Shown: positions 32,536 to 44,504 of the stretch, piece after piece
Layout of the letters: each line of letters starts with the position of its first letter
Numbering within the stretch: the stretch's first letter is position 1
Source of the DNA: [Phialemoniopsis] sp. UDSM-2020
Taxonomy: Eukaryota > Ascomycota > Sordariomycetes > Thyridiales > Thyridiaceae
Assembly (NCBI GenBank): GCA_018873225.1
Contig: JAEILZ010000007.1
Coordinates: 1,984,001-2,048,000 of the forward strand
DNA: 64,000 nucleotides
Direction of reading: 5' to 3'
The notes under the pieces: model-generated
What the model saw: the letters and a program-made list of their open reading frames with translations, nothing else
Told to the model about the DNA's origin: nothing
Databases searched by the model: none
Program-made: the position numbers and the translations under genes

Positions 32536-33142
32536 GTTTGCTCTTCAGCGTGGACTTGTCGTTCTTTGAGGATTTTTGCGAGGTAACGTCAAGTGGACGA
32601 TTGTGGGCGAGGGCGCGATTATACGCGCAGTAATTTATCGAAAACTTGCTAGAGTTGGGTTGTTGTGAACTGGAACCTTAACATCCATTGGAAATCTTTT
32701 GCAGAAGAGCTCAAATTATTTTTCTGCCAGGCGGACTAACATGGCAATACTTAGTAGTGGGGTCGGTCGAGTTAGTAGGGATCCTCCCCGGCCGGCCGGG
32801 TCTAACGCAAAGTCTATGAATGCACCGCAATTCGAGGACCCAACATCTGAAGTACTTGTTTGTCGGTTTGGGATACATCTGCTTTCGACTCTGCAACTCG
32901 AGGTAAGAAGCAATGTCAAGATACTTGCATACCACGGCCGAGCTAGTATGATCATTCAACAGACTCACGTAACATACAAGACCTTGTCAGCATAAAGTCT
33001 TTCGTAACATTTGACAGCTTATTAACGTGCTCCTTACAACGTCCCCAGATATTTGATGCGTTAATTCGCAATTTGCAGAATACTTCAGCCTCACTACCAT
33101 CAATACTAACCCAAAACTCTCTACAAGCAATTTCCATCTTAC
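32536..33142. other. Intergenic
   Basis: Promoter of the Nop6-like gene and 3' flank of the surface protein. No gene supported. Confidence 0.45.
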
Positions 33143-36100
33143 TCAAAGCAGACAGTTCAAGACCGTCAATACAACACATCCAACTACCACTCCTGTCGGG
33201 TCATGTTTGCGGCTTCCTTTATTGATCACAGTTGGTGGACGACTTGTCTCTGCGGGAGTCGTATCGTTGGGTCGGAAAGTTGATGACAATGTTGTGAAGG
33301 GCAAAGTGCCGCTCGGTCCAGGGACTCCAGGAACCCCAGGAACCAAAGGTCCAGAGGTGGTGACAACTCCTGGCAGCGGCCCCACTGCAGGCATAGGTGC
33401 GGGAGTCGCACTCACCAATCCTGGGGGAGTAAAAGTGATGGCAGTCGGTCCGGTTGGACTCGTTGTTCCGCCAGATTGGCCTGGATTTGATGTTGTTCCA
33501 TTTGACGGATCCGTAGATGGAGGGGTTGTGGGAGGTTGAGGAGTGGCCGTGAGTATGGATGAAGAAGCAGACGGGACGTCAGATGTCGAACGGGTCAGAC
33601 TGCTGATAAAAGATGGTTGTGGTGGTCGGGGTGCTTGCGGCGCCTGGCCTTGTATCGTGAGTGGCATAGATGTCGTCATTGAGAACGATGATGTAATCGT
33701 AGTTGTGGAGAGCACAGTCCCTGGTGGCCGTATTGAGACGTCTGGCATGGTCATAGATGCCCCTGAAGGAGCCTGCGGCGATGTTCGAGGTGGTAGCGGT
33801 ACTATTGGAGAGGCACCCTTCGAAGGCCCGGTGAGAGGAAGCTCAGGGGTGTGGCGCGGGATGGCCCATGGAACGGAAGGACTCGGCAGTGGTGGCTGAC
33901 TCGTCAGCGAGCCTTGATTAGGTGCAAATGATATGATAATACCTAGGCTTGGCGATGGACTGCCATTATTTGTACTGGGCCGCGGTGGCTGAATAGGTGC
34001 TTGGCCAGAGATAACGCGTGGAGGAGTTGGGATACTTGCGGATGAAGGTGATGACCCACCCCCGGGTACTGTCGGTATCATTACTGTGCTTGGATGAACG
34101 AGGCTGGGAGGAACACTTATACTACCTCCATCGGCTGGCGGAACCCCACTCCCGGTCCCAGGAGGTACGCCGGGCACTGATGGTGGTAGGGTGCCGACTG
34201 GTGGTAAGGTAAGTATCGGGTTCGAAGGTGTAGGTACTGAAAGGCTGCCGCCTTGATTATCACTCGGCGCTGGCGTGTTGGGAGAAGCCGGAGGAACAAC
34301 CATTGGAGGGATTGTGACTGGTAAAGGTCCCATAGTCCAAGTTCTAGCCAAACTTGGCGGTTGTCCGCTCGTCGTGGCCGGAGGAAGTTGGACGGGCACT
34401 GAGGGCGTGGTGCTTCCACCATCGGTAAACGGCAGAGTAGCTCTGCTTGTAATGGGGAGCAATGGTGGTATTGCAAGGGATGGTCGGGTTATGGGGCCTC
34501 CAGGTGGTGGCAGACTAGGGTTATCATTGCCTGCACTCCCTGGAGGTGGCAGGGGCGCTGAACTTGTAAGAGTCCGTGTAGTCGATAGATCTTGCGGCGG
34601 AACTGGGAGGCTCATAGTGAACGAAGGCCAGCTCTGAACTCCAGTGATTGTTCCCGAAGGAGCTGTGACCGTACTCAATGTACCGAGCGAGATGGATGGG
34701 GGCTGAGTTATCTGGCTGATGAACGGTGTTGTCGTGCAGCTGCGACCGTTTGGGAGTGATGGATTCCATCCACCAATACCGTTAGGGTCACTTCCTGGTG
34801 GATTTAAGATGTCGTCGCAGGGTAAGGAAGATGTAGGTGTCACGGCAGGAACTGTCACAACGATCGTTTTGGTACAAGTGGTGCTGGTGACGGGGGGCTG
34901 TTCAAATATAGCAGGCTCTGGGGAGCCTCTAGAGTCACTCGTTGAGGACGGCGCATTGTCAGTACTGTAATTGTACGGCCCGCCTGTGCTATCAGCACTG
35001 ATTGTAGGCAAAACACGAGGTGTGACGTCTGTGGAACTCGTCGAGAAAGAAAGCGTTGTACTGTTGAAAGTCAAGGGTGCTAGTGAAAGTGACACATTCT
35101 GATCATCCTGGCTTCCATCATTGCTTGGGGTCAAGGCGCTACTTGACTTCGATTCAAGCCAGCTGAGAGTGGTCCGAGTCGACGCCGTATCCTCCACCAA
35201 CGTATATACAGATGACGTGCCACTGGGGATGACTCGAGATGACAGGACGGTCGTCACCGCCTGGCCGCTGAATGTGTCCACCACAGTGCTGTCGTATATG
35301 GTGGAACCCGTAAGAGTAGGCGTCAGGGCCAGTTCTGCCCATGGAGAAGTCGTTCCGGTAGGCCAAAATGTATTCGATCGGGACTGTGTCGTCGAAAGGA
35401 TAGTGCTTATCAAAGTAACAATGCCCAGATCAACAGTGTCTGGCTCAGCCGCTTTCAGGTCGGGAGATAGTATACCTGTGTCTGACTCTGGCAACTCTTT
35501 TGCAAGCCGTGCACCTGTCGTTGGAGGGGGTGGCCCGCTCATAGGATGGTTCTACTCTCCTAGGCTGGGGGCATCCTCGGGCCAGCTCATGTCAACTTGA
35601 TCAGCCGGTGTTGACGATAAGGTAGACGGGCTCAGCAAGTCTTGTCCTATCACAGTTGCGTCTGGCTGTTCTACAGCACGATCTGTATCTCCCATCGTAT
35701 TTCCAACATCCATTCCGGTCACGGCAATAACACTTGATGGAGTCGGCTGACCAAGCCCTTCTTCGAAGCGCAGGTTTGGGGATTCAATCCTGCCCGGGGG
35801 AATGGGTAGTGGGGCAACCCTTGTTACGCCGGGGACCGGGTTCAGCATGTCACGCAGAGGGTCGCTCTGCAGGCTTGACAAGACAGGCTGTCCTCTGTTT
35901 TGGTTTATGTTGATGTCGAACACTAGGTGAATCGGGCTCGTATTGTCTGCCGTTGAGGGGTACTCTTCGCCCCCCTGGAGCATCTGAGGACCAGGCGGTC
36001 CCTCGTGCGTCGATACCATCGGATTATTACTGCGGCAAGCATACGTTGTTTCCCTCATTGCGGAGATCAAGTCCCCAGACATACTCTGGACACATCGAAG

Positions 36101-36149
36101 AAGCAACTACAAATCCTAGAGTTAGAAGATAAAATTGCAAGTGGGCCAT
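33143..36149 (-). CDS. Pro/Ser/Thr-rich secreted, probably GPI-anchored surface protein, interrupted by a stop
   Basis: Exon 1 (36149-36045) codes a signal peptide, MAHLQFYLLTLGFVVASS. A 61-nt intron with GTATGC donor and CCTCAG acceptor joins it in phase to 35983 onward. That frame runs 143 codons to a TAG at 35554-35552, then continues in the same frame for 803 codons to 33143. The large part is rich in Pro, Ser, Thr and Gly with recurring PP, SLP and VPGVPG-type segments, no cysteine domain, and ends in basic residues plus a hydrophobic tail, HDPTGVVVGCVVLTVLNCLL, as in GPI signals. Signal peptide upstream and anchor signal downstream of the stop suggest one gene. The stop may be removed by a short intron (35596-35552, weak sites) or be a true nonsense change. 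No known family is recognised. Confidence 0.6.
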
Positions 36150-36867
36150 TGTGCTTGATGTACCTCGAGATGAGTCTGATCCTGACATATGCAAGGCAAA
36201 TCTGCGCAACAAGTTTCCTGCGAAACCTGTGGCAGACACGCAATGACATGATCTCCTCGCTGTCAGCAGGAAGTATCGACAAATCAACAGCCCTGACCAC
36301 ATACCCGAGGCAATTTCTTCCACCGCTGTGACCCGCGGGAAAGATTCCAAAAGGGCCAATAGCCATAATCGGGTGATCTTCATATTGGGATCTCAGTGTG
36401 ACGTATACAAGAATATCGAGGGGCGCCTCGAACCAGAGGGCGGTGGTCGAAGTGGCTGGCAGCAAGGAATGCTCATCCAAAATCAAGGTCGAACGAAAGA
36501 CAATCCAAAAAGCGACATGGATTTGGAAGGGGATGCGTGGAGTTGCCCTTCGAAGGATCTTGCAAGTCAGAGCCGAGATCATCGAGGTGATAAGAACCAG
36601 TGTGAGCATCTACGCATCGTCGCCCAAAAGCCAATGTTTGTGAGATCCACCTTTGATGTAGAGTCGGAAGGAAGGACAATGTTAGGAAGGGCTGGGCTGG
36701 CAATAGCATGTCAAAACAAACCCTTCACCGATCGCGGCTGCCTTCCGCATCTGTTGCAACTGCAATTCGATCTAGGTGGAAAGAATTTGATATCATTGCA
36801 AAATCTGGGTATCTAAGGGAGTGTCAGGCAGCCAAGCTTCAAAAGGAAAGAAGCGTGGTGTCTCGGC
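36150..36867. other. Upstream region of the surface protein
   Basis: A 180-codon open frame (36609-36067, minus) with a hydrophobic start overlaps the signal-peptide exon in another frame; I could not tie it to a family or to splice sites. Otherwise nothing is supported. Confidence 0.35.
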
Positions 36868-37867
36868 TCAAAAGAACGACAGCTGAAGAGGCTTCTCTTC
36901 GGCCGCATACCGCTCTTTGAATTCTGGTCTTGACAGCCACTTGGCCAGTGGCATCATCGTATCCTTCATGTCCATCACACCACGCTTCTTCATATCAATG
37001 TGCGACGCATCTACAACGAGACGCTGCAGATGTTCCACCGAAAGCGCACCTGTTGCCGCAGTCAGCCAAGGGTCAGGATTGTCAATTTCTTAATGAGATT
37101 AACATACCGTTGTTCAACAGATCCATCAGACGAGCTGGTGTGCCTACTGCTATACCAGTACGATTGGATTTGAGAAATGTCACAGCCTCTTCAAGCTTGA
37201 TGTGTTTCGCGAACTGGAGCACGGGTCAGTCACATCGCCGAACACTGGTCTGCAGAGGGTACTGACCAGCTTCGAAACCACATTCCCCTTCGTTTGGTAC
37301 TTTCTCACCGCTCTAAAGGACATAGTTAGCAAGGAATGGTATAGAGGAGTAAGAGGTTGAGACCGATAATGGCAAGCTTACCTTACGATGTCGGCAGCCC
37401 GCAACCCTGCACCTGCAACGATAATGGTGTGGGGGGCGCCTTTTGGCTTGGGTGCCTTTGAGAGGTCTTCAGGTTTGTCTGTGAATGCCTCGAGGAAAGT
37501 GGGCAAGTTCTGCAGATTCCTGGTCTCTGAGAAGAACGATGTGTCCTTGATCGAGTTTTCTACACCCGACAGGACTCATTAGTCTTGTTCTTTTGGCATA
37601 GCCCAGCTCTTCCGACTCACTTGGTATGTAGAGATCAGAGAGCTCGATAGGACTCAGGTCGGTTCCGAATCTCGTCGTTTGCTGGGAGAAATGATCCGAC
37701 AGCAGCTGGCTGTCCATGGTCTCGAAAGCCCTGTTCACTCCGGCCGCGGTATCGAGAAGGCTATCGTCGACGAATGCGTCTCCCTTGCGGCGTTTGCGTG
37801 AGCTGCCATCATCATTCTGCTTTCTCTTCTTGGCCTTGGACGACCTTGGGACTTCTGCTGTCGACAT
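36868..37867 (-). CDS. cms1: Cms1, 90S pre-ribosome/small-subunit biogenesis protein
   Basis: Five exons (37867-37621, 37559-37382, 37312-37267, 37213-37108, 37049-36868; 759 nt, 252 aa), all phases close. The N-terminus is basic (SSKAKKRKQNDDGSSRKRRK), a nuclear/nucleolar signal. The core resembles a truncated DEAD-helicase fold without ATPase motifs: HTIIVAGAGLRAADIVRAVR, GNVVSKLFAKHIKLEEAV, GIAVGTPARLMDLLNNGALS, LQRLVVDASHIDMKKRGV. These are the Cms1 signatures; the GTPARL segment mimics helicase motif Ib and VVDASH replaces DEAD. Yeast Cms1 associates with U3-containing 90S pre-ribosomes. Protein ends KPLQLSFF. I am confident of identity. Confidence 0.93.
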
Positions 37868-38902
37868 AGTGAACCCCTGCAAGAGCGATGAATTTTGATG
37901 TGCTTCGCTCTCAACACAGCGCCAAAAATGTCGATTTGTATGCTGTAGATTCTGGGCTGCAACAAACAGATCCCTATCAAATTTGAGATAATGAAATCCC
38001 TCACAAGGGTTTGGTGTCGATCGATTGGCCTAGGCTTGAATCACAAGACGTCGTTGATGAGAGGGTCTTCGCAACTGGCTCTGAACTTTGTAAGTCTTGA
38101 GATAAATCTCAAAAAAGTTTTCTGAGTGGTGCATTGGCCAATCATGACTCGAAGGTAATAGCGTATGACAGCGGGACCTCGCTGTAACGCCCCACTGAGC
38201 CGCTGGTCTTACTGCTAATCCGTACGTTCGACTTGGCGTCTACAGAGGCCGCGTTAGTGATCACAGGCGACCGACATAAGGCGGTGCGACCAACTTGAGA
38301 CGGCTCCGGGGGCCATGCAAATCAGTTCGGCAACCTTGATGCTCCTCACGCCAATCTCTACGACACCAACAAATGAATTGCCTGCGTGTCACTCTTGGAG
38401 GATTTGGCACAGTCTGGCGATCTCGAATTATCAATTAAAGTACACCAATACCTACCCATACACGAACTCTAAAGATATCCAGCTTTTTGGTCTCAATCAA
38501 TTCAAGCTTTCAGTGTGGATCTGCTGAGGACAAGCATTGGGTTGCTCGTGTGGGGGCAACTAAAGAAAGACTGAAGTCTTTGTTGCATTTGCCATTAGCA
38601 ATTGAATTGATATCACCATGACTAATGATATGCTCCTCTGGACTGAATTCTCGAAGATCTGTTCCATTCCCTTTATGTTTCTTCCTCATTGCAAATGACA
38701 CAAGATTGTACCATTCAGTACGGTCAGTTGCATCCATCAAGCCAACCTTTGGATATTTGTTGCAGTGCATATATGGTTATTCATTGGCGTTGCGACGTCA
38801 TCACTCTTTATAAAGCATCGCAAATGATCAATCGTGATATCTTGACCGCTACATCGGAATTGCGAGGCTGTTGGAGGGCGAGGCACTGGCCTGGTTGTCG
38901 AT
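37868..38902. promoter_or_regulatory. Divergent intergenic region of cms1 and PQ-loop gene
   Basis: About 1 kb between divergent starts. No TATA box or repeat stands out and no gene is supported. Confidence 0.4.
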
Positions 38903-40429
38903 ATGGCGCCTCAATCGGAAATTCCAGTTGTCAGTATTACCGTTTTCGCGGTATCATATGGAAAAGTAATATTAACAGCACGGCATTGTAGGCGGCTAAT
39001 GTCTTGGGTGTGAGTTGTTCTGTTAACGCTCGCAAAGTTCAGACTGACCGAGGTACCACAACTCTAGACAATCGGTACAGGTAAGCCTTTCAATACACTG
39101 AGCTTGGCAACATGAAACATTGACAGCCCAAAGTGTGAGTGACCTGAAGTTTGCGGTAACGAATTGACATGCACTGACATGGGCGCGTTCAAAGCCTTTG
39201 GTGTGTCCAGGTAAGAGCAACTACAAGCCGTCAACGTAACGCATAGGCTAACTTGCACAGTTGATACCCCAGTAAGTATCCAGTGAGAGTGTACCCAGCC
39301 CGGAAACAACTAATCTTGATAGAATATGGACAAATTGGAGGACGAAGAAGACGGACGGTTTGCCAGCAGTAATGATGTTCCTCTGGGCAGCTTGTAAGTT
39401 TGCATCACACCCGCCCAAGGATCCTCGTCTAGATGCTTACAGATCTTGCAGGCGGCCCTCCATTTGGTGTTTACGCTGTTGCACAAAACTTCAATCTGCC
39501 CATCCAGATACAGCCGCAAGTTTTTATGGCACTTTGCCTCATAAGCTGGGCGCAGATATTGTTGTACCATCAGTACGTATCTTGTAACCGTGGTATAATT
39601 CGAGACTGAGCAAGCTGACGGCAAACTCCTCTTAAAGTAAATGGAAAGCCTGGAAAGCAGCAGGCTTGGGCATAGCTGTTGCATGTCTATTCGCCGGCAT
39701 TGAGACAGCTTTGATATTGACATTGCGTGTAAGTGCCAAAGAACCCCAAGAGCCACGAAACACCATGTTGACGAGGCTACAGCCGCTATACGAAAAAGGT
39801 AACGAGGTGCCCATTACCGTAATTGGAGTCATTGCCGCTGTGCTGCTGGCAGCAGGGCTCATCCCACCATATGGCGAAATCTGGAAGCGACGAGGTAGAG
39901 TGATTGGAATTAATTGGGTAAGAGAATCTCGCATACACAAGAAAATTGACCTTGCCTCGCTCATCACTTTTTCTAGATATTTCTGGCTATGGACTGGTCA
40001 GGCGCCTTCTTTTCGTTGATGGCTCTCGGTGGGTAGGACCCGGAGACGACTCCCCAGCTCTTATCGAAGACACTGGTCTGACATGCCTAGTTGCTCAAAA
40101 CACATTCGATGTTCTTGGAGGGATCATGTATATTGTCTGGTAAGTCGAGCCCCGGCTGGCCATTGGAGTGTACGTTCAAGCGCTGATACTTGCTTCTCAG
40201 TTGCCTGCTCGAACTTGGCATATTCGCCTCGCATCTTGTCTGGCGCTTCCGCACACGCAAGATCCGGCACGAAGCGGCGTCAATGGGAAAAACGTTCGAT
40301 GATGTTGCGGCAGACCATGAGTCGCGGGGAGCTCCCTTCAAATTTGCTGAACGAAAATCGAGGAAGCGTAAACCACCTGTGAGCGATGAAGAGCTGGGTT
40401 CATATGATAATACACGCGGACAGTCATAG
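38903..40429 (+). CDS. PQ-loop repeat membrane protein
   Basis: Seven-helix type membrane protein of the PQ-loop family (vacuolar/lysosomal amino-acid exporters and relatives). Thirteen exons: 38903-38929, 38992-39009, 39068-39080, 39134, 39195-39210, 39261-39271, 39323-39393, 39452-39572, 39638-39728, 39783-39917, 39977-40028, 40091-40139, 40201-40429 (834 nt, 277 aa). First repeat: AANVLGTIGTVLWCVQLIPQ (P28-Q29) then IWTNWRTKKTDGLPAVMMFL. Second repeat: LLAAGLIPPYGEIWKRRGRV with PP in place of PQ, then GINWIFLAMDWSGAFFSLMA. Tail is basic and cytosolic (RKSRKRKPPVSDEE). The frame closes only with the one-base exon at 39134, which supplies Val20. The dense small exons at the 5' end are unusual. 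Substrate is not predictable. Confidence 0.85.
39134..39134 (+). other. Single-nucleotide exon candidate (T)
   Basis: The base T at 39134 is directly preceded by CAAAG and followed by GTGAGT. With G39080 and C39195 it makes GTC (Val20) between TIGT and LWCVQ. Both flanking introns (39081-39133, 39135-39194) have good donors (GTAAGC, GTGAGT) and the second has a CACTGAC branch point. Confidence 0.6.
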
Positions 40430-43361
40430 TCATGGCACGATATCCTCTTCATTGAGTGCTTGTGCTAGAACCGCGCTCGAGACTCCAGGGTGAGCTTTCT
40501 ATCATGATTCAAAATACATAAGATAGGAGAGTACCTATCGCCCAAGTACCGTGGGCAAAAGCGCGAGATGATGTGATGAATCTGGTCAATTCGGGCAGCG
40601 GTAGCCGGCAAAATTGCCGCATTTGCGAGGAGTCGAGCAATTCTCCTGCCATGTTGAGCAACGGTGAATGCAACAGAGAGGGGCCTTGTGAGGCCGGTTC
40701 GTTTATCCTGGAGCACTTAGAGCGTTCAGTGACGGGGATGTCGCTGCAAGTGGTGGAGAGTCGACCCGAAAGAATCCAGGATATTGCTCCTCTCAGTTCA
40801 AAGTTCCCTTCTCCACCCGCCCGGTCAACGGGTTCAACCCTGCTGGATTTGTCCCTACAAAAAGTAGCCCTGGAAGTGCGGAATACCTAGGCGTTTGATC
40901 GCTCTATTTAATCTAATGACATTGTGCTAGGTGGCGCCAAGAGCTAGCATTCTCCTGGGAGAGGATTGTCGAATCCCGCCGAGATGAGGTCGTCGGTGCT
41001 CATCCCCGGCGGCACAGCGCGCGTAGCGATATTGTCCCTGCATGCGGCTGTTTTTTTTTTTCGAGGCGGCCGCCCTGAGTAGGCCCAGAGAGCATGGCAC
41101 GGATGAGATCATCAGTTACACTACATACAGACGGAGAGTTATCCGTTGTGTTCCAGTAGTGTGCAAAGTTTGGGTGGCCGAGGAGGGCGATTCCGTAGCG
41201 TGCCGTCCCCTGGCTGCATGTCACCCAGCTCACCTATGTATTTGGACATTGTTGCTCAAAGCCTGGTTACACTGCTTTAAGTAAAGTAGTTAAAGAGGAG
41301 CTAATTACTTTAATGATGGTGGAGGAGGATGGACTTGTGCGATGTTACGTCAAAACGTCAATGTCAACGTCAAAAGAACTGCGCTACCCTTTCCCACCGG
41401 CGTTTCTCCATGTCTCACCTTTTTCCCCAAACCCTCCCAAGTCCTCCTCCTTGGTACTCCCTTCCACTCGTCATCATCCCTTTCGAATGGTGGGGGGCTT
41501 CCTTGTGCTAAAGAGGGTACGGCTTAGAAAAAACAGGGCTTGTTACCGGTGGCTGGTAAGTACCGGGCTGGTGACAATGATGATGCTGGTTGACTGCGCT
41601 AAATGGGCCAGCCAAACCCATGCTTTTGGGTCCTGCACTGGTGGGGATTTTGGGTGATCAAATTGTTTTGTTTTGCCCACAGCAGCACGCCTTGCACGCC
41701 CACAAGCCCACTCGCTGCTCTGAGACACCCCTTGCTCGACTGGTCCAGCACCAAGTGTCCGGGGAAAGCGGCCTGTGCAGCCTAAAGTCTCTCCTTGATC
41801 CCCTGGCAAGCCCCAAGCTCCAATCAAGTGCAAGCCACCAGGGTTCCAAGACGTGGTTGTGGGTGGTCCAGTTGTTTCCCAATTGCGCTACACACGCACG
41901 TCTTTCGGTACCTCGTCAGGGAACGGGCCAGAACCCGGCTCTCGTTCGTTTTAGCTCCTTCGTCTGCGGCCAGGGGTGAAAATTTTGGGGATTTGATAGA
42001 TGGGACCGCGCGCAGGGCTTGGCTTGTTAGTCTCTTTTGGAGATGAATTGACCAGCCAGACACGCCAGAGTACGGAGTAGGTACCTGGAGAATGGAGCGA
42101 GGAGAGCACGAGGTGGTCGTCCTGCTGCTGGTGCTGCTGGCTCGATGCCGGTTTGGGGGTCCGACAGAAGAAAAAAAATAAGGAAATTTCAACTGCAGCA
42201 TACTTACTTGATGTCAACTTAATTCAACCCACATCAGACAACTCACTTCAATGCTGCAGTCCCGTCCTATCCTGCTCCCAACAAGCACAGAGACCGGACG
42301 CCACCTACTATTCCTTGTCCCTCGCCTTTGCATTTGCCTCACCTGTCGTCGGTAGCCACGCGGCGAAACGTGGCTTGCCCTACCTACCCACTGGCAACCC
42401 AATTGGCCTTGTCGTGCGTGTGAAGATCTATTTCTGGCACAACACCGTCTACGTCTCCTTGGAAAAGAGGACACGACAGCCGTGAGACAAGACACGAGGA
42501 TCGACCGGGACCGATCTACGGTACCTGCAAATCACCAACGACCACACGGAAGCGTGTGTGTGAATGTGTGCACTCCCAGTCTCATCTCATCATTGTCACT
42601 AGTTGACTTGACGGCTTGGACCGACTGTCCAGAAAGTGTGCCAGGTTTCGTACCTGACATCAGCAAGGCACACGGTCCAACTGCATCACTGGCACTGGCC
42701 GGTGAAACCCCTGGTGGGGAGAGGAACCAGACCTTCGGGCTCGATCAATTTGTTTCATTATTCTTGTGTCATTATACCCTCCGCGATCCCCCCCCCCCGC
42801 TGTTCCCTTTGCTTGCCCCGGTTCACCGTCCAGGTTTTGGTCTTCGTTGTACTGTATTATCCTGGTCTTCGTTGTACTGTATTATCCTGGTCTCCAGGGC
42901 TGCTTTACTGGCCTATGCTCGGAGGATTTTCACTCCCAAGAAATCACTTCACTACGTGCTCTGCACCCTGCCCCATTCTTTCTTGAAAGTCGACATCTCA
43001 ACGATCCAAGGCGCGCGTCGTAAACACGCGCACATCTTGGTCTCTTCATCCACAGCATCTTGACAGACAACACAACTTTTGTGTCCACAACTCGACCACA
43101 GAGCTGCATCAATTGAGGCTCATTCATTCCACATTTCCGCGAAGGGAACACTTGAATGCTCAATCCTCGTTAGAGAGATATCTCATACGGCAAGCGCCTT
43201 CAAGACTTCGCCCTGTGCAGCATCACGCCCGAATCTTAGCCCAGCTCGCATCATCCTTTGAAGGCGGCGTGCGGCTACCAAGTCGGTTCTCCGTGAGAAA
43301 GGTGGACAAGGTCTCGTACATACCCGTCAATTGACTGTTACCGGCCACACGGACAGCCATC
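40430..43361. other. Long intergenic region and rsr1 leader
   Basis: Nearly 3 kb without a supported gene. It holds homopolymer runs (T near 41050, C near 42790), a perfect 25-base tandem duplication at 42838-42887, and a pyrimidine-rich stretch leading to the rsr1 start. Open frames are short and unspliced. Confidence 0.45.
42838..42887. repeat. Perfect tandem duplication, 2 x 25 bases
   Basis: The unit TGGTCTTCGTTGTACTGTAT plus TATCC (25 bases in all) occurs at 42838-42862 and again at 42863-42887 without mismatch. It lies in the presumed rsr1 upstream region. Probably a recent slippage event. Confidence 0.9.
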
Positions 43362-44504
43362 ATGAACTCCACGGCGTACAAGTATATGTAAGTCTCAATC
43401 ACTTTATCGCAAAACAGTCATGAGATCCTAACCGCGTTCCTTTGTACAGGCGGGAGTTCTCCATCGTCGTCCTGGGAGCAGGTATGTGGACCCCGAGGAG
43501 CTAGCTACGGCGCCTTACGACTTGTGTGCCTGGCCAGTATCTCGCGTCTAGCCTGCTAACAGCTAGCGACTCCCTCAGGTGGCGTTGGAAAGAGTTGTTT
43601 AACAGGTTAGTCTTGAATCAACTCTCACGAGGCTGCACGACCAGATTGGTGTTGTCGGCTTCATCCTAGACTACCCTCCGTCTTGCCTTACTAACGCAAG
43701 TGCAGCACAATTCGTGCACAATGAGTGGATTGAGAGTTATGATCCCACCATCGAGGACTCATACAGGCATCAGCTGCAAGTAGATGTAGGCATTTCACTT
43801 TGAGAGGCATTCCGCTCAGCTACTAACTATACACAGGGCCGATTGCTAGTTCTGGAGATGTATGTCAAATTAAAGGTCAAGGTTAAACTAATCGACATGC
43901 TAACACCGCGACCAGTCTCGACACTGCAGGAACTGAGCAGTTTGGTAAGTTGGTCGACCATTTGTGACATCAAAGAACCCAAAAACCGTACTAACAATCC
44001 CTCAGTTGCCATGAGGGATCTTTACATGAAGACCGGTCAAGGTTTTCTGTTGGTCTTTAGCATCACCTCCCAATCTTCTCTTGCGGAGCTCGAGTCACTT
44101 AGGGAGGAAATCATCCGTATCAAGGACGACGAGAATATTCCCATTGTCATTGTTGGCAACAAGGCCGACTTGGAGGAGCAGAGAACGGTGCCGAGGACAA
44201 AGGTCTTCACCATCTCCCAGCAATGGGGTGTGCCGTATTACGAGTCTAGCGCACGCACGAGGAGTAAGCAGCAACAAACCACAACCGATACGCTCTAGTG
44301 ATATGCTAACGTGCTTGGTGTATAGCAAATGTAGAAGAGGTCTTCGTTGATCTCTGCAGGCAGCTTCTGCGCCGTGATGATGCACACGAGCTGTTGAGGG
44401 AGCATCAAAACACACATGACGATCACCACAGTGCAACTCAACCTTTCAGGCGGCGGAACCGCAAGAGAAGGCGAGACGGCCACCCGCGGTGTATCATTTT
44501 ATGA
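43362..44504 (+). CDS. krev-1: Ras-family GTPase Rsr1/Bud1 (Krev-1)
   Basis: Rap-type GTPase that marks growth sites; Neurospora krev-1 and yeast RSR1 are the relatives. Eight exons (43362-43387, 43450-43481, 43579-43605, 43706-43785, 43837-43859, 43916-43944, 44006-44263, 44326-44504; 654 nt, 217 aa). P-loop GAGGVGKS is residues 18-25. Effector loop YDPTIEDSYRHQ; switch II LDTAGTEQF, where Thr in place of Ras Gln61 is the Rap/Krev hallmark. Then MRDLYMKTGQGFLLVFSI, the G4 motif GNKADLEEQ and G5 ESSARTR. The tail is strongly basic (RRRNRKRRRDGH) and ends in the CAAX box CIIL, predicted geranylgeranylated. Exons up to the sixth are only 23-80 nt. Convergent with the chimeric gene. Confidence 0.95.

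Noticed and set aside
31774..32586. Leu/Phe-rich frames opposite the Nop6-like gene
   Set aside because: Antisense of Lys/Glu codon repeats; no start context or motif.
33207..35600. Gly/Val-rich plus-strand frames opposite the surface protein
   Set aside because: Antisense of Pro/Ser/Thr codons; fragmented, with no signal or domain.
36067..36609. 180-codon minus-strand frame with a hydrophobic start
   Set aside because: Overlaps the signal-peptide exon in another frame, has no family motif and no splice link to either neighbour.
40821..40850. GGTTCAACCC resembling a tRNA B box
   Set aside because: No matching A box or cloverleaf could be drawn around it.
40465..40890. 105-codon plus-strand frame with several cysteines after the PQ-loop gene
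   Set aside because: No spaced Cys motif, no splice link, and a weak position in a 3' flank.
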